Source: Apoda limacodes
Taxonomy: Eukaryota; Arthropoda; Insecta; Lepidoptera; Limacodidae
Length of the DNA: 64,000 bases
NCBI GenBank assembly: GCA_946406115.1
Contig: OX291557.1
Span: 3,690,501-3,754,500 of the forward strand
Reading direction: 5' to 3'
This document shows positions 1 to 12,595 of this stretch, piece by piece. Numbering within the stretch: the first letter of the stretch is position 1; the number at the start of each line of letters is the position of its first letter. The notes beneath the pieces were generated by a model that worked only from the letters and a program-made list of their open reading frames with translations, was not told where the DNA came from and did not search any database. Both the position numbers and the translations under genes were made by a program.

Positions 1-309
1 TTCTAGCTTTTATAGTCAGTAACATAATACAGATGGCAAAACTATTAGCCTTCCTTGTTTGACTACTGAACCCTAAAAGCATAGTGAATAAGAATGTCGG
101 TGAAAGTAAAATTTTCCTTGGAAAATTTTAAGATGCTATATTCAAAAAATTCATATTGTATATTAACAAGTATAAGGTTATTTTACAGAACACGGAATTT
201 AAAACTACAAAATTTTAAAGATCATATGAAATTTACTTTTGTCTAGCGCAGCACCTAGTTACATTAGTTACAGTTTACATAGTTTACATTTTTTTACTGT
301 CGTAGTGTC

Positions 310-562
310 GTCCCTCGTACCACGTGCGAATAAACTAAAAAAAATAATAGGTGGGCCCGTGCCTCGTGCTGATAAATACTGGTATGTGGGCCCGTGCCAC
401 CCGTGGCTCGTGCGGAAAAATACTGGTAGGTGGAACCGTGCCACGCGTGCCTCGTGTGGATAAATACTAATAGGTAGGCCCGTGCCACCCGTGCCTCGTG
501 CGAATAAATGCTAGTATGTTGACCCGTGCCTCCCGTGCTTCGTGCGAATAAATACTGTAATG
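310..562. repeat. 44-bp GC-rich minisatellite
   Basis: About five units of the form CCCGTGCCACCCGTGCCTCGTGCG plus AATAAATACTGGTA and a short spacer. Unit starts at 391, 435, 479 and 523 are exactly 44 bp apart; the unit at 356 lacks 9 bp. Units differ by a few substitutions. The small frames reading across it on both strands are repeat artefacts. Confidence 0.85.
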
Positions 563-744
563 CAAATAAAAACGATTGTTGATCGACTTTGACAATATTT
601 AGGTTATAATTTAGTCGTCATCTTTATTATTATTTATTTAATCAATATTTATTATAATTATCGTAAAATTAAAGATAAGATCAGAGTTACTGTTCATAAG
701 ATCATATATATTTTTTTATTACATATGTTTATAGGTTTTTTTTT

Positions 745-1215
745 AATAAAATGCCACTTTGTAGCGTTCCGTACCTCAAAAGGAAAAAGAAACTCTTATA
801 GTTTCACTTGGTTGTCCGTCTTTCTGTTTGTCTTTCAAGACCCTTTTTCTCATGAATGCGTGAAGGTATCAAGTTTATTAATATTAAGGTCTCGGTTAAT
901 ATCAAATACTAAGGTCTACGGTCCCTTAAAGCTGTAAAAAACAATCAAGCGTCTAAGTCAACAGAATAAAATAAAACAATGTGCTCAAAATACGGCTATT
1001 TTTGTCGCATATTGTGACACAAATAAATCAAAATCTATGGGGTTACATCACGTTGAATCATGAAATTTGGCAAGAAACAAGTTGTTAAATCACAAATATA
1101 GGATATAATCCAAAAACTGATAATTAAGATTTGAGATTTAATCTACATATAATAATAAGTTTGTAAGGAACCCTCGGTGTGCGAGCTAGAATAGTACTTG
1201 GCCGGTTCTTTTTCG
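745..1215 (+). repeat. old interspersed repeat
   Basis: Carries phrases I know from many lepidopteran genomes: GTAGCGTTCCGTACCTC at the left, TCAAGACCCTTTTTCTCA in the middle and GGAACCCTCGGTG...CTTGGCCGGTTCTT at the right. The 70-residue frame within it is not a gene. Confidence 0.5.
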
Positions 1216-3351
1216 TAGTTTAGTCGATAATTCATTAAACTTACCAACTTTTTTCCTTCCTCTGATCAATTACTTTAAGCAAACTCTTATTAATTTTACA
1301 CTAACAATATGAGTAGGTGTACTGTTTAGAATTCCAACGTTTCTGGTCGAGAGAGAATAACAAGGACGGACGTCAAACAACAGAGCACCAACCCTCACGC
1401 GTTCGGATCGACGCGCTAATTTCAAAACAAAGCAAGGGATTACTGCTTGAGGCGCGACACGGGACGGGTGCGACCTATATTTTAAATAAACCAGTAAACT
1501 AAGCCTTTTGGATTATAATTTCGTTTAGTATTATTAATAGAATATACTAAAAATATGCTGATCTTTGGTACCGAAGTTTAGTACAGCTAATATATAATAA
1601 TTTTTTCTAAGAGACAAACGATCGAACCCGGCATGAAATAATGTGTATTTTTCTGAATGCTTTAGTACATTGTTTATACAAACTACTGGCTTTTCGGTAA
1701 GGGGTTACAGGTAAAAGAATGAGTATGTGACAAATACACCAATCCGCACTGGTCCCGCGTGGTGTACTAAAGTTTAAAAAGAAGTGTACCAGGCTCCGTA
1801 GTAAGTGGAAATTCGTGATTTAGGTATGCTAACCCCTACCGGAAACCAGTTTGATGTAATGAAATAATAATAATTATAAAACTATTCAAATTTACAATTT
1901 ACCATGTAAACTCGACTCAAAATCTATATGCAAATCTTGTAAACATAACCTAACTTTACTTAATGTTAATTTTTTCTGGTAATTTAATCATTAATCATTA
2001 AAATACTTACATGATTACTTTTATTGTCACATTCTTTAACTAGTTTTCAAATCACGACACTGATTAAACCTTAAATCTACAAAATTTCAAATTTACGATG
2101 AGAAATATTATACACATTTATGTATATTATACACATTTATGTATAGACTAAAAGACGCGCGTCAAGGTCATTTTTGTTTACACAAATTGCAAATAGATTC
2201 TGTGTCCGGTTTTGTTAGTTACTAGTGCCAATTTTTTTTTTGTTATTTTATATGTTTCCTACTATAAGTTTTACTTTTTTTTAATCTTCTTTTCTTGTTT
2301 TTCCATGTAATTTGGTATACTAAATTAGTATATATAGTTAAGATAATTAATGTTATTTGATTATAGACCGGTTTTCCTGTCAGTTAGTAATAATGTTAAT
2401 AAATAAAATAAATGAATGTATTATGTACCTATAAAATGTGTTTATTGTTTTATTAATCAATATTAAAGAAATAGAAAAAAAAACACCTGCGCTTTTTTAA
2501 ATATACAATAATTATTATTATTAAAGTTAAATAATATTGGTACCCTAAAACGAACACTGCTTACTAATACATTTCTTTTAGTGGGAGTCTTGACTGTTAC
2601 ACCTTCCGTTCCAAGCTATTTTAAGATTTAAACACTTGCTGAATTATAAAAATCATGCGAAAATAATTTAATGTGTTACTTAAAAATAATTACAGGCAGA
2701 TTCTGCAGCATACATATAAGAACTGAGTTACGAAGACACAGATATACTTGCAGTATATTTGTATGTTCACTTGTGACCTCTACTCAAACTTCGTGAGAAC
2801 CATTTCAACTCAAATTAGGCATAGACATTTAAGACATAGCTAATCTTGTTGGAAAGCATAATATAGACTCTTATCGATGTCATCCCATAACTTCGACATA
2901 CTATCCCGTGAGAACAAATTTTTTTATTAGTTTAAACATTTTTATTCAAATATTTGGGGTCCACATTTTTTTAAGCGAATGTAATAAACCCAAAAACTGA
3001 CTAAGGTTTTACCGAAATCCAAAGAATGGTGTAGGAAATGCACTTATTCGTTTAAATGACTTGGACGCCATTTATTATATAGTGGTTGTACTAGTTCTAA
3101 AGCCTTTTCGATCCGCACACCATTTTACCAGTTTTATCGTAATCGCATGAATGGTTTAGAAACGCGTAAGGGATAAACAAAGAAGCTTTCATTTTAATGA
3201 GTACAGTTTGTACTGAAGTGGTGGTAGGCAGGCAATATCGCTCGTCGAACAGATAACCAACCACAGATCGAAGACGCAGTGTGAGACGGCCTCTTACCAG
3301 GTGAACAGACGATCAGTGTTATAAGTACATAGACATTTACAAAATCCCCTC
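1216..3351. other. AT-rich stretch, no gene seen
   Basis: No frame with gene-like composition and no domain was found on either strand. A 19-bp unit, ATTATACACATTTATGTAT, is duplicated in tandem at about 2108-2145. The short plus-strand frame at 1317-1502 lacks support. Confidence 0.5.
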
Positions 3352-3445
3352 AGTAGTTTAATTGATTAGTGCAATAGGACGGTATCCGAACGTTGCAGGT
3401 TCGAGTCCCGTGCATGAAATTATATATTTTTAATTATTATATGTA
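3352..3445 (+). repeat. tRNA-derived SINE, short
   Basis: A polymerase III box-B match, GGTTCGAGTCC, near 3398 and a D-arm-like TTTAATTGATTAGTGC upstream, followed by an A/T-rich tail. It cannot be folded into a full tRNA cloverleaf with a paired acceptor stem, so I call it a SINE or tRNA pseudogene. Confidence 0.5.
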
Positions 3446-5059
3446 TTGTATAAATAAAATATTAGATAAATTGTAAATATAAGATATTACCAAAATATTC
3501 GTGATCACATCCTTACCCTTCCACGGTTAAACATAATTATAAATTGATGACATCGTATTTAGCCTACGAATCCTCGGAAGCTGTAGTGAAATTTCAACGA
3601 AATAGACACTTAGCGTTGTTTTGGATCGTTAAGAGCGACATCATCATGTAATAAATACAGTAAATGCCACAACAACACGATTGGCCGTGGAGGTAGGAAT
3701 AGAAAAGAATATACCGACGTATGTCACCGCAACATAAGTAAAAAATATGTTTATTTATGCAATGATATGTTCGGTCTTCTCAGGGTTATGCAGCTAAATG
3801 ACAGAAGCTGAACCTTTTTAGTTTCGTCATCTCCGTCCGTTTGTCACAGCCTTATCATTCCGTCGCCTCAGCGCCGATCCTAATGAAAGTTTACAAGAAG
3901 GTGTAATATATATAAACCACTAACCACTTTTCACTTATAGAGGTTACAACCGCTTATATCGGATACAATGAAATTGAGATATTTTTTTTAATCCAACTTG
4001 AAGGAGAACCTACCATGGCCTTCTTTTTTGCACATCTAATGCTGTAAGCGAACGATGATATAAGTATTTAAAAAACCTTTGCTGTCACGCTCGGACCCGG
4101 GGCACGATACCGAGGTGCGATAGAGAAAACTACGCCTCGGGCTTATTTTACCTAGTCACATACATCAAAATCGGGGTATCATATTTCTCACTTTTCTCTT
4201 TCGAATCTTAACCAAACCTTATTTAAATTTAATTCACCTGAGATACAATGAACTACTCTGTGTCAGTATATTTTGTTTTCTTAAAAAAAAAGACATATTC
4301 GTTCAGCTCACTTCTGAAGAAGTCATAGACCCTAGTTATTTATAGGAATCGCATATCAAAAACAGCAAAAGATACAGACGTAGTTATTGTGAATATCTTT
4401 TATAGGTATATAAAAATATGATAGCTCTAATGCCAAATCCAAAAAGGAAAAAGGGGACTGCGTTTGTATATGGGCAAAAACAGTGGGTTATTTCGTAAAC
4501 TTTTTCTCTATGATACAAATTTTTTTAAAGTTATTTTCTTTCCACAGGTTTTCTAGGTATTTAAATATTCTGAAGATTTAAAAAACATTCAACATTTGAT
4601 TTAATTTTTTCACTTATATGACAAAAGTGCTGAAATGGTGAACGGTCACGTGTGGTACTCGTAGCATGTTTCGTGACCTCAACTAAAATTTCCCAAGATA
4701 GAGGAAAGAAATAGAAAATAATGTTAAGCTAAATGTAGCATGCGAACGAATCGTACACAATGCGGGCAGACAATGTGGCGACAATGTGTCTTTTAAGTGT
4801 CCACAAATTTGCCAATATGTGCTGAAAATAATAGTTTTTGGTACTAGTATACTTCACCTATTTTCATAGCGTAATGTCCTATGGTCTTACTATGGGTGCA
4901 CGCAGCTGATATTCAAACAATCTTTGTGCTGCGGAAGTGGGCTGTTCGAGCAATTCACAATCTGTTACAATTTATAGTTACAAAAACCTTACTGTCTCAG
5001 CATGGTCGACATGTCAAGAGATTTACACCTAATAACTATAACCGAGCTTAAACGAACTA
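3446..5059. other. no gene seen
   Basis: Mixed AT-rich sequence with some GC-richer patches (3800-3880, 4085-4150) but no supported frame, repeat end or RNA gene on either strand. Confidence 0.4.
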
Positions 5060-5222
5060 TAGCTAAAGCTAAAGCTTGATATTGCAAAATTCATTAGTGT
5101 TATTAAGGAGTAAAACACAACATTAATACTGTGATTAAATAAAGGAGTCCCACGCCGATAACCGAATTTAGGGCGGGCTAATTAAGGAGTAAATCACAAT
5201 ATTAATGCTGTGATTAAAAATA
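5060..5222 (+). repeat. 37-bp direct repeat around a Helitron 3' remnant
   Basis: TTAAGGAGTAAA.CACAA.ATTAAT.CTGTGATTAAA occurs at 5103-5139 and 5182-5218 (79-bp period, three differences). Between them lies GGAGTCCCACGCCGATAACC then AGGGCGGGC, the text that leads into Helitron 3' ends, broken off before the hairpin. Confidence 0.5.
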
Positions 5223-5473
5223 TGTTTATACGTTTTCGTTTCAAGTAGTTGCCTCAGCCGTTATTAAAAACCCTCCTTAAATAGAGCCTTTTTTTGCTAT
5301 GCTTCATAATAATGGGCAGCCAATTTGGCTTACTGTGATCAACGATGTGTGGACATAACCCAGTATCCTATTGTATTTTGTCTTCGTTAAGGATGACAGG
5401 AAAGTCTGAATTTATTATTGAAGTTGTAATAACCTCTCTTATGACGAAGAATATTTATTTGTAGGCTTATTTT

Positions 5474-5722
5474 TTGAGGACCCGCACCCAAGGGGTGTAC
5501 AACAGAGCCCTATTACTAAGCGTACACTGTCTATCCGTTCGACCTTCAAAGGGCTTTACCTTTCAGACCCAAGTAGGCAGAAGCCCAATTTTATTTCAGA
5601 TATGTTCTATTGTCGCGGATTTCCTAGCAAATAATAGCAACTGTTATTTATTTTTTATTTTTGAGGGAAGTTATTATCCGATAGGTCCGAAAAACGAAAT
5701 AGCTAAATTTGCGTTTTCTTAA
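5474..5722 (-). repeat. degenerate copy of a dispersed repeat
   Basis: Read on the minus strand it resembles the middle and 3' part of the repeat at 36821-37106 (the words CCTATTACTAAG, CTGTCyrTCCGT and an ATTTC run after them occur in the same order). Strongly diverged; the 82-residue plus-strand frame is by-product. Confidence 0.35.
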
Positions 5723-6943
5723 CGTTTTGGGACCTGGAGAATTGTTTGCTAGTTTGTGTATATGTATGTATGCAGGTTAGCTTTTATTTTGCCCCTCGAT
5801 ACATCGAGAACCAATGCACCTATTTGTCTCACCATACGCCACGTCATGACTAAGATCTGAAAAGAGTTTAAGTAAAATCGGTCCAGCGGTTTAAAAAATC
5901 GCTAAATCCAGATTTTTTTAAAGATGCAAAAAATATTCTTAAGAGAAGTAGCTCGTGTGGTATTTGCTACCGAACTAATTTTTAATTAAGTATCCATACA
6001 AGGAGCAGTCCTATTGTCTTTTCTCTATCGTAAAACGGTATACATACAAGCTTCAAACTAAACATGGTTTTTGTAAGTCTCTTTAGTATAACAACAAATA
6101 GTAGAAACCGTTGACCGGGGAGTCGGGCTCGTGCATTCTGTAGTGGTATGGAAGAAACCCTCGGTGCGCAAGTCCAATTTATTTTTAACCAGTTTTTTAC
6201 TTTTGATTAACTTGTTGTAATGAGCTAAAGATTTTAATATTGTATATGCAGCGGCCGATATTGATGGTCAAAGGTGACAATGTAGGACGAGGTGAAGGTG
6301 TGATTTCTTCTTTCATTCACACCAATCCTTATCTCCAATAAAATTATATGAACGAAGTGTGGCGTCCCACAATGTTCGCATGTACAAACATTATGCTCAA
6401 GAAATTGTTCACAGCCAAATAACTACGAAATAAACATAATTCCGAACGACATATCCGTGTTCGAAACGGTATCAAATCAATAGCATTCACGATGAACAAA
6501 CATTAGTTTCGCTTACACATGGCGCTACCATCCACATAAATGCTTCTTTTTTCTTTCGATTTACAGTTCCCGCGTACATTTGCACACAAGGTATTATCGA
6601 TGCACGGTAATGGGCAGACTGGCGTCCCATATACAGAGCGCTTACCGATGTGTGGTCGCTATCCTTTTGTGTTTCGCCTACGTTATTCGTTACGGGTAAC
6701 GGCGTAATACTGACGATAACGACATGGTTGATTGATGCACGTACACGGCTTTGTTTAGCATTTAATTAGTTATTGATATAATTGTATTTTTTGATATGAT
6801 TTGAATAAAAATGGACTATTTTATAATAGTATTTGTATTCTACGCTTAGTGGTTATCTATCTACGAACCTATGAGTGCAGTGAACATGTGTAGGTCAAAC
6901 CTGTTACTTCCACTATGTCTCGGGATAAACATTTGTGCCCATT
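5723..6943. other. no gene seen; repeat debris
   Basis: Holds words shared with other repeats, for example AACCCTCGGTGCGCAAGTCC near 6157 (compare 1170) and GATGTGTGGTCGCTATCC near 6650, which parallels 5343-5375. No coding signal. Confidence 0.4.
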
Positions 6944-7085
6944 AATATTTCTAGGGACTACAGTATGTGGTTTTTGAAGAAAGAAGTGATTAGATTTTTA
7001 AGGGTGGGCAACGCGCAAGAAACGCCCCAGGTGTTGCAAGCGTCCATAAACTTCAATGACCACTTAAAATCAGGGGCATCGTCAG
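6944..7085 (+). mobile_element. jockey-like LINE 3' fragment
   Basis: Translates as DYSMWFLKKEVIRFLRVGN, closely matching the end of ORF2 in the better copy at 8985-9425, and continues with the same 3' text (GGTGTTGCAAGCGTCCATAA). No downstream tail is preserved. Confidence 0.65.
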
Positions 7086-8854
7086 CTTATTTTCCAGCTT
7101 ATGAAGTAGTACAAACAAATAACAGAAAATAATAACTAACAATTACTAACATAGTTTTTAAGTACAATATAGTTACTAATGAACCTACTACCATATATGG
7201 AAATATCATTTCTGAAATAACATAAAATAAAATAAAAGTCGGTTTAAAAAAGACCAGACCAAAATGTAATAAAAAATACAGACCAATTGAAAAAATTTCA
7301 TCTTTTGAAGTGAGCAGACCAGTGTCAGCCATGCTCGTCCTGCAAGCTTTAAGTGCTACGCATCGTATTTGTCTACGGTGGTGTAGCTACGTAGCAGTAT
7401 TCCATTACTAGTCGTAGAGGTTCTACGGTGACGTAGCCGAGCAGCGGTGCTACATGTGTGACATTGTTGATTCTTTACGGGGGTGTAGCTATTAAGGCTG
7501 GTGCAGACCAGACGCGTTGCGTGACGTACGCACGCGTCTGCGAGCTCTGTCACACCTGCAAAAGCGGTACAACACACGACACGCAGGTAACTTTTGCACG
7601 CGCGCGGCCATATTGAAGTTGAGAGCATTTGGTCACTACATATGTATATTTTGGCGTATTCTAAATATAATATGTATGCACCTTTGTCTTTAAAATAAAT
7701 AGTATATAAATTGTAAGTATTTGTACTAATTGTCTGGTACCTGTAGTACTGTGAGTTCATACTCATAGTACTGTGAGTTATATAATAATATACGCTGGGT
7801 CTGCAACAAAACACTTATAACCATATATGATACTAACGTTTTTTTGTTTCTCTGTTTTCCATCTCGAGTCACTTTCTTGACTCTGAATGGTTTTAAAACA
7901 AAATTATTCACATGTCAGATGCCGTGCCTTAAGCGATTACAATTTAAAAAAAAAAATTACAGTCAATTTTATTTTTCTTTTGGGCTTGAAATAAATAATT
8001 CACCCTCGAGCCTTGGGTTGAGTCTATTTGTGGCTCGAGCTTTATTTATAATAATTTAACTTCTCAACATGCATTCGCTCATCCAGTCTGTTTCTTAAGG
8101 GCTTTTATCCACGCTAGCTAGCGACTCCAATGTATATTTTTTATTTTACTTTAAAGAGCGAATTTCTAAAATGTACTTCGAAAGACATATGAATATAGTT
8201 ATGTTATTTTAGAACGTTTCATGTAGTTTCTGTATATCTGTGCTTTAATATATTTGTAAGGTGTAGATATTAAATTCTGCTTAAATTTTAGCTTAAACCA
8301 AGATTATCTGAAGTACTTTCAATTGCTAATGTCTATGCTAAAAGCTAGTGCTCTTAATTTAAGTCGGTATAATAATCTGGTTTCGAGATGATTTAAAATT
8401 TGAATTTACATTCAAATTAGTGTTTTAAATCTGCTGTTCAACTAAATTTATTTATTTATTAAACAATAAAATTTGTTGAAGCCCTGAAGCCTATGGTAGT
8501 TGTAATCTGTGTTACAGGCGTGTTGTGTCTTCCCCAACATATACATTTTACTAAAAAACTACTAAGTCTAATAAAATATTATTTGTAGTAAGTAGGTATT
8601 TAAATTTAATAATTAGTAGTTTTTTAAGTAAAAAAAATATGGCAAAAAACGGAAAAGGAAAGAAAATAAAGTTACAAAACAAAGCAAAATACGAAACGCA
8701 TGTTAAATAAAACAAAACAAAATACGAAACGAATGTAAGCATAATATGTAGGTAGTGTATAAGTTGTACTTAGAGTGGTTAGTATCATGGTAAGCATTGA
8801 GTGTTGATAGATATGGGCTGGGTGTAAGTGACAGGTGAGAAGAGAGTAAGTAAG
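7086..8854. other. no gene seen; one GC-rich palindrome
   Basis: AT-rich. At 7509-7540 CAGACGCGTTGCGT faces ACGCACGCGTCTG, a 13-bp stem with a one-base bulge, probably the core of a small inverted-repeat transposon. The 152-residue minus-strand frame across this region (7356-7814) has repeat-like composition and no known domain. Confidence 0.45.
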
Positions 8855-8915
8855 AAAGTACCATCAGGCCGACCGTAACCTTGTTTGCCACCTTAGTGGT
8901 ATAAAACAAAAAGAG
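8855..8915 (+). mobile_element. LINE 3' tail
   Basis: ACCATCAGGCCGACCGTAA and TTTGCCACCTTAGTGGTATA repeat the end of the LINE at 9365-9425 almost word for word. Only the terminal about 60 bases are present, as expected of a strongly 5'-truncated LINE insertion. Confidence 0.65.
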
Positions 8916-8984
8916 TGTGTTTATTGTGTAGTTTATTGTTATTTGCTAGTAAACTGTTACCTACCACATTGCCTACCGCTAACT

Positions 8985-9425
8985 TAAATTGGTAAAAAGA
9001 TTTTCTGTCAAATGTCAAATCTTACACTTACTACTACCCGGAAACCAGATTGGCTCTTTTGACTTGGTTAAGCGCCGAGCTTTGAGAATTGTCGACGATC
9101 CCAAACTCACTTGCTGTATCGAACCCTTATGTCTGGACAAACTACTTTTGCCATTGGCATTCATTCTCATACTTTAGAACCGATATGTTCGAGTACAGTG
9201 CGGTTTCAGAGAAACTTCCTCCCGCGAACGCTTGGGTTGTGGAATGAGCTCCCTGCTAAGGTTTTCTCTAAGGACTACAGTATTAAGTTCTTTAAGAATG
9301 AAGTTATTAGATTTTTGAAGGGTCGGCAACGCGCGATACCCCTGGTGTTGCAAGCGTTCATAGGCTACGGTGACCGCTTACCATCAGGCGAGCCGTAAGC
9401 TTGTTTGCCACCTTAGTGGTATAAA
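8985..9425 (+). mobile_element. jockey-like LINE, 3' end of ORF2 and tail
   Basis: Two plus-strand frames joined by a frameshift near 9160 give the C-terminal part of a non-LTR ORF2: FDLVKRRALRIVDDP, then RNFLPRTLGLWNELPAKVF and KFFKNEVIRFLKGRQR. The arrangement R-TFLPRT-LWN-LP is a well-known end of lepidopteran jockey-like polymerases. After the stop the tail ends TTAGTGGTATAAAAAAAA. No reverse-transcriptase catalytic motif is included, so the copy is 5'-truncated. Confidence 0.8.
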
Positions 9426-9429
9426 AAAA

Positions 9430-9640
9430 AATGTCACGCGAGACTAAAGAGGTTAGAAAAACAGGCTGTCCCTATGTATCCAGTCTCTGGCTACCCCCTA
9501 TTGGGGATAAAACCGTGTTAATATTAAATATAAAGCCACCTCAGTCTGAACTGCAGTGTTACTGCGATAGGAGGAGTAAAGGAGTTGGCGGAAACAGGCT
9601 ATTCCACATATTATGATGTACTTGTGTTTCGAGCTTCTGG
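9430..9640 (+). repeat. dispersed repeat, family also at 53-54 and 58 kb
   Basis: Begins TCACGCGAGACTAAAGAGGT directly after the LINE tail, then ACAGGCTGTCCC and GGGGATAAAACCGTG. The same words in the same order occur at 53453-53580, 54085-54192 and 58325-58450. Class unknown. Confidence 0.45.
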
Positions 9641-11522
9641 TAAAACCGTTCGGAGAATAGAAGCCATAGACACGCATAGCAAAAAAAGGAAATAAATAAA
9701 TCAAGGTATTAAAGTAATTAATACCTGTCCCGGCAAACGTTGTTTCGAAATAGCCTTTAATTAAAAGCTCTGCCGCCTCTCTCTCTTTTCCTCCCTCTCT
9801 CACTTTTTACACCTTTCCTCCTATCCCGACTCTCCGCGCTCAATTCAAACCAAAAACATACAAACTGCATCTGAGCGTGCGCACATCTCACCAAAGTTCA
9901 TCGTCTTAACCCATACAAATTATTGCACTCTTTTTAATAACTCAACCGCAACGCCGCCTATCGGCTCCAATTTTTTATCTTCTTACACTAAAGCAAAAGC
10001 AAAATAGTTTTGTGAATATGAGTTATTTTGCTCCATAAATACAAATTTATCAATGATTCGACCACAGCGTCACCTTCCAGATCCAATTGTGAATCTTCAC
10101 AATTCAATAGCCCAAAAAAATACACAATAAAATCATTAAATCAGTGTAGCTGCTAAGGAGCAGTTTAATGACGTATGAAGACGCCCAAAAGAATTATATC
10201 TTTAAAGATGTATGAGATTCAAAATATGTGTATTAGATCCCACAATCGACGCTGGGCCCACGTGGTGGGCTATGGCTAAATAACCCTGGCCCAAGGCTTG
10301 TGTAAGGGTAGTCTACATATACGCTGTGATACACCGTATTTCTCCTGTGTAGTAGTTAATCTCATTCTCCTTTCCCGAGCTAATTAAGTTGGTGCTGCAC
10401 AAGCAATCTTAATAAAGCTTCTAACTACAACTCCAATACAATTTCAGTCTCCAGTCTAGTCTAAGTTTATAACTTAATAGCGATTACAAACTTTATCTCA
10501 ACAGCTAAGTTAAATTCAAGCTGTTTAAAAACTTTCAAGCTGTATAAAAACTTTAACTAAGTTTATAGGATTTGTGAAAGTGTAGAATTTGACAAACTAA
10601 GTTTATAGACTCTTAACTTTATTATTTAAACGAGGAAATTATTCAAATAAAAAACTTAGTTTTGAGTTGTTTCGTCGATGCCTTAATAATATTCATGTTG
10701 ATGCTAAACTAAAAAACTTGTCTATATGATTAAAGATATAAAGTTGTAGGCAAATTATAATATACCATCATGACACTCACCTCGAAGCGGTGGTGGTCAG
10801 AGATATAATTATGTTGATTGAGATTATGAATAGGTAAACAAAATCCTTTTTCGTGTAAAACTTGTAAGAGATAGCATAATTTGAAAATGTTTTAAACAAG
10901 AAGGGGCTGCAACGGTATAAGTATGTTCAAATCTTTTAACTATATGTATGCGATGTGTGTTCACCTTCAGTAGTGTTATTATGATATATGTTTTGATCTA
11001 GTAACATTCCGTCATAAAACCCTTTTAAAACTTTAATTCGTTCTAAACTTCATTTCATTCAAACAAACCTTTGATATTGAATGATTTGACAATCTAAACA
11101 TTTTTTGAAAGAAAATGACAAATGAATCAATTGAATGCACGAAAACAGAGCTTCGTTCGCAAACAACATGTTCCACATATTTATTCCAATTGAATTGGAT
11201 CTGAACACAATATGGCGGTCTCGTTGAATGAAATTGAGTGCTCGGGGAATAAAAACACTGATTTATTTCGACATCGTGCATCGCAAATAAAGTAAAATAA
11301 TTTAAATGCAATATTGTATTTAAATGATAAATATATTGTCTCATGTTGCTTCAGCTATTCTAAGCCGCCACTACATCAAGGCAACAGGACTTTCCTTGAA
11401 GAAAGGACGCTTAGGCCATATACCACCGCGTTGGCCTAGTGCAAATTAGTGGGTGTTGTTGAGTTAGCCACTCTACTGTCAGATTTTTAAAGCCCACTAT
11501 AAGGCCTCTGACTAACTTCTGA
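9641..11522. other. no gene seen
   Basis: Includes a pyrimidine-rich run (9770-9840) and a repeat-like phrase CCCGGCAAACGTTG at 9730. The 103-residue minus-strand frame at 11033-11344 shows no domain and has AT-driven composition. Confidence 0.4.
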
Positions 11523-11798
11523 CGCTCTTGACATTCTTGCCTCTCACACAACGGCCGGTGAAGACGTTTCGGTTTTGTCAGCGACAGCCTTCACTATCTT
11601 AGTTACTATTCTGTAGGTACAGTTATTTTTTTTACTAATTCCGTCAAAATATGTCTCAAACGCTCTTGACATTCTTGCCTCTCACACAACGGCCGGTGAG
11701 GACGTTTCGGTTTTGTCAGCGACAGCCTTCACTATCTTAGTTACTATTCTGTAGGTACAGTTATTTTTTTTACTAATTCCGTCAAAATATGTCTCAAA
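11523..11798. repeat. 138-bp tandem duplication
   Basis: Two head-to-tail copies, 11523-11660 and 11661-11798, beginning CGCTCTTGACATTC. Reading them base by base I find one difference (A at 11562, G at 11700). No coding frame spans it. Confidence 0.9.
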
Positions 11799-12421
11799 CC
11801 AAATCGCTTACACCAAAACTAAAAACTAAAACCCATTAGACGGCACGAAAATATCCTTTTTCATGTTATTGTTTTAAAATGTATATATATAAATATAGAT
11901 TTGACCATTCAGTTTCAAAAACTCAAATAGAATTATTTATTTAACTTCAAATCTGCAAAAGTCTTAAAGTGTGAAGGAAATTGTGTTGTGCTTAACAAGT
12001 TAGTTTTATTTTATTTTCTTTGAGAAGTTCTTGAGAGCAAAACTTTAGAACTAAGAGTTAATTAACATGTTCTACTCGAGCAATGGTAATTAAAACTTTT
12101 AACTACAAATTCAATACAATTTTAGTTTGTTTTGATCTTTTTATTGGTAACTGGGTGTCCCGAGTGTTACGAGCGCGAATCAACTTTTCCCGTTCCATAC
12201 AAACTTTTACATCTTTTTTGCTCTCGTACCGTGATTCTCACAAACAAATTCTGTACTTATTTTAACATGTACTTATCAAACACTATTTTTGTTTTGAAGA
12301 CATGTTTGAGGGACACCTAGGTTTGCAGTGTAACAGTTTTGTATTAAATAAAGTTATAGAGGATTCTAGTTTTTCATACAAATGATTTTTTGTACGATTT
12401 CAAGTTAAGGCTATAATCATA
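11799..12421. repeat. old dispersed repeat text, no gene
   Basis: The stretch 12150-12420 (GTTACGAGCGCGAATCAAC, later TTTGCAGTGTAACAG and GGATTCTAGTTTTTCATAC) parallels 47820-47900. Remaining bases are AT-rich without a supported frame. Confidence 0.4.
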
Positions 12422-12595
12422 GGGGCCGTCCATTAATCACGTGATGTTTTTTTTTGCATTTTAAAACCCCCTTAAAATCTTAAAATTTTTCGAATTTTGA
12501 GAAAAAAAAATATTCATAGACCCCCCTCCCCCCTTGTGATATTTCGTGATTTTTGACGCCCCCCCTCCCCTTTCGGGCCTCACGTGATTAATGGA
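12422..12595. mobile_element. MITE with inverted ends
   Basis: GGGGCCGTCCATTAATCACG opens the element and CACGTGATTAATGGA closes it, an inverted repeat of about 17 bp, with C-rich blocks (CCCCCCTCCCC) inside. A shorter relative is at 17986. Target duplication not clear. Confidence 0.7.

Noticed and set aside
3352..3445. Functional tRNA gene
   Set aside because: Only the box-B arm is convincing; no paired acceptor stem or proper anticodon arm could be drawn.
7356..7814. 152-codon minus-strand frame
   Set aside because: Low-complexity and repeat-like content, with a GC-rich palindrome in the middle; no family resemblance.
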